Below are positions 14,817 to 15,706 of a DNA stretch of 15,706 nucleotides, in pieces. Position 1 is the first letter of the stretch. Every line of letters starts with the position of its first letter. Source of the stretch: JALWSI01 sp964569095 [NCBI: uncultured Aquificales bacterium] (lineage in GTDB: Bacteria; Thermosulfidibacterota; Thermosulfidibacteria; Thermosulfidibacterales). The stretch lies in the NCBI GenBank assembly GCA_964569095.1, contig CAZMTB010000054.1, positions 1-15,706 of the forward strand, read 5' to 3'. The notes beneath the pieces were generated by a model that was given only the letters and a program-made list of their open reading frames with translations, searched no databases and was not told the DNA's origin. The position numbers and the translations under genes were made by a program.

Positions 14817-15044
14817 ATGCTGGTGCTCACCCGAAAGGTCGACGAGAGCATAATCATCGGTGACGACATCGAGGTGAAGGTGGTGGAGATAAGCGGCAAG
14901 TCAGTTAAGCTGGGCATAGAGGCACCTCGAGAGCTGTCGGTTCACCGCAAAGAGGTCTACGAGGCCATATTGAGGGAGAACATCGAGGCGGCACGGAGCG
15001 CCGCGGAGATTCCCGAGGGACTCACCGGGATATTTGAGAGCTAA
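14817..15044 (+). CDS. csrA: Carbon storage regulator CsrA (translational repressor)
   Basis: A 75-residue CsrA/RsmA. It is a small dimeric RNA-binding protein that binds GGA motifs in mRNA leaders, typically blocking the ribosome binding site. The start [20 protein letters not shown] is nearly canonical, with Arg6 in [24 protein letters not shown] contains the second RNA-contact region around Val/His/Arg42-44. The C-terminal extension after residue 55 ([15 protein letters not shown]) is of the longer type found in FliW-containing bacteria, where it contributes to FliW binding. AGGGATAGG lies just before ATG 14817. It lies six bases after fliW and overlaps the downstream tlyA start by 11 bases, so the three are probably one transcript. 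Confidence 0.96.
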   Translation: MLVLTRKVDESIIIGDDIEVKVVEISGKSVKLGIEAPRELSVHRKEVYEAILRENIEAARSAAEIPEGLTGIFES

Positions 15045-15706
15045 TCCCCAGAAGATACGGGCCGACCTGCTGCTGGTGAAGCAGGGATTGGCCCCCAGCC
15101 GAGAGAAGGCCAAGGCCATGATCATGGCCGGCGTGGTGAAGGCCAAGGGCAGACCCGTGGAGAAGGCGGGGGAGTTCCTGCCCCACGACACCGTTCTGGA
15201 GGTGGAAGAGCGGCTCCCCTACGTGGGGTGGGGAGGGGTCAAGCTGGAGGCGGCCCTGGACCACTTTGGAATAGAGGTGAAGGGAAAGGTGGCAGCAGAC
15301 TTCGGGGCCTCTACCGGTGGATTCACCCACTGCCTGCTACTTAGGGGGGCAAGCCTGGTTTACGCGGTGGACGTGGGATACGGCCAGCTACACCCTGCAC
15401 TGAGAAGCGACAGGCGGGTCGTGGTGATGGAGAAGACCAACGTGCGCCACCTGAAGAAGGAGAGCTTTCCCGAAGAGGTCACCTTCGTCACCGCAGACCT
15501 CTCCTTCATCTCGCTCACCAAGGTGCTGCCGGTGATCTGGGACGTGCTGGAACCCGGTGGAGGGGCGGTGCTTCTCGTGAAACCCCAGTTCGAGGTGGGA
15601 AGAAGAGAGGTGGGCAAGGGGGGAATAGTGAGAGACCCCGAAACCCAGCAGAGGGCCGTACACTTGGTGGCCTCGGCAGCCCAAGAGCTGGGCTTCAGGG
15701 TAGAGG
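15034..15706 (+). CDS. tlyA: TlyA-family 2'-O-methyltransferase, cut at the right edge
   Basis: The first 224 codons are present; the end lies beyond the window. TlyA proteins have an S4 RNA-binding domain followed by an FtsJ-type methyltransferase domain and methylate ribose 2'-OH groups in rRNA, with a history of annotation as hemolysins. The S4 part runs from about residue 9 ([20 protein letters not shown]) to 75. The SAM-binding motif [14 protein letters not shown] starts at Asp89, followed by [21 protein letters not shown] has Asp155 and VKPQFEVGR has Lys183, members of the catalytic K-D-K-E set. The only plausible start in frame is TTG 15034, inside the last codons of csrA; the resulting N-terminus [15 protein letters not shown] fits the family. 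No ATG or GTG precedes the S4 domain in this frame, so translation is probably coupled to csrA. Confidence 0.93.
   Translation, partial: MRANPQKIRADLLLVKQGLAPSREKAKAMIMAGVVKAKGRPVEKAGEFLPHDTVLEVEERLPYVGWGGVKLEAALDHFGIEVKGKVAADFGASTGGFTHCLLLRGASLVYAVDVGYGQLHPALRSDRRVVVMEKTNVRHLKKESFPEEVTFVTADLSFISLTKVLPVIWDVLEPGGGAVLLVKPQFEVGRREVGKGGIVRDPETQQRAVHLVASAAQELGFRVE

Noticed and set aside
1-15706. CRISPR arrays, tRNA or rRNA genes, insertion sequences, phage or toxin-antitoxin genes
   Set aside because: None seen: no spaced direct repeats, no cloverleaf or rRNA segment, no transposase or integrase motifs, and coding genes fill nearly the whole window.

Overview
The window is a gene-dense, GC-rich stretch of bacterial chromosome. 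It holds 13 substantially complete genes plus two genes cut by the window edges. The gene mix suggests a flagellated, anaerobic, Gram-negative bacterium, most likely of the former Deltaproteobacteria (Desulfobacterota). The clues are an oxygen-sensitive indolepyruvate:ferredoxin oxidoreductase, a heme-type DUF3365 hybrid sensor kinase, an AMMECR1-type protein, an archaeal-type phosphoglycerate mutase homologue and the FliW/CsrA pair. This placement rests on gene content alone; no rRNA gene is present to test it. There is no tRNA, CRISPR array, insertion sequence or prophage gene, and no gene-free stretch over 300 bases.

Layout. (1) Positions 1-1028, minus strand: a long-chain polyprenyl diphosphate synthase (IspB-like) whose stop overlaps the start of an AMMECR1-like gene running off the left edge. 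(2) Positions 1122-6825, plus strand: a CobD-like threonine-phosphate decarboxylase, three consecutive GT4-type glycosyltransferases that abut or overlap, and a YqhD/butanol-dehydrogenase-type iron alcohol dehydrogenase. This block ends at a 12-bp perfect hairpin. (3) Positions 6859-10567, minus strand: a tightly packed operon transcribed as PHP phosphoesterase, membrane-anchored TPR protein, iorA, iorB. (4) Positions 10691-12928, plus strand: a hybrid histidine kinase with a periplasmic CxxCH sensor domain, divergent from the iorA/iorB operon across a 123-bp promoter region. (5) Positions 12948-14246, minus strand: a divergent ApgM-family protein. (6) Positions 14373 to the right edge, plus strand: fliW, csrA and tlyA, the last starting with TTG inside the end of csrA.

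How the parts fit. The oxidoreductase operon would convert aryl pyruvates from aromatic amino acids to aryl-acetyl-CoA, reducing ferredoxin. The heme kinase next door could sense redox state. The glycosyltransferases probably build a surface glycan. FliW and CsrA form the known partner-switch that ties flagellin secretion to translation, here without neighbouring flagellar structural genes.

No clearly new multi-gene system stands out. The best leads are the overlapping divergent promoters at 10612-10660, the altered metal-site residue in the ApgM homologue, and a hairpin covering the fliW ribosome binding site.
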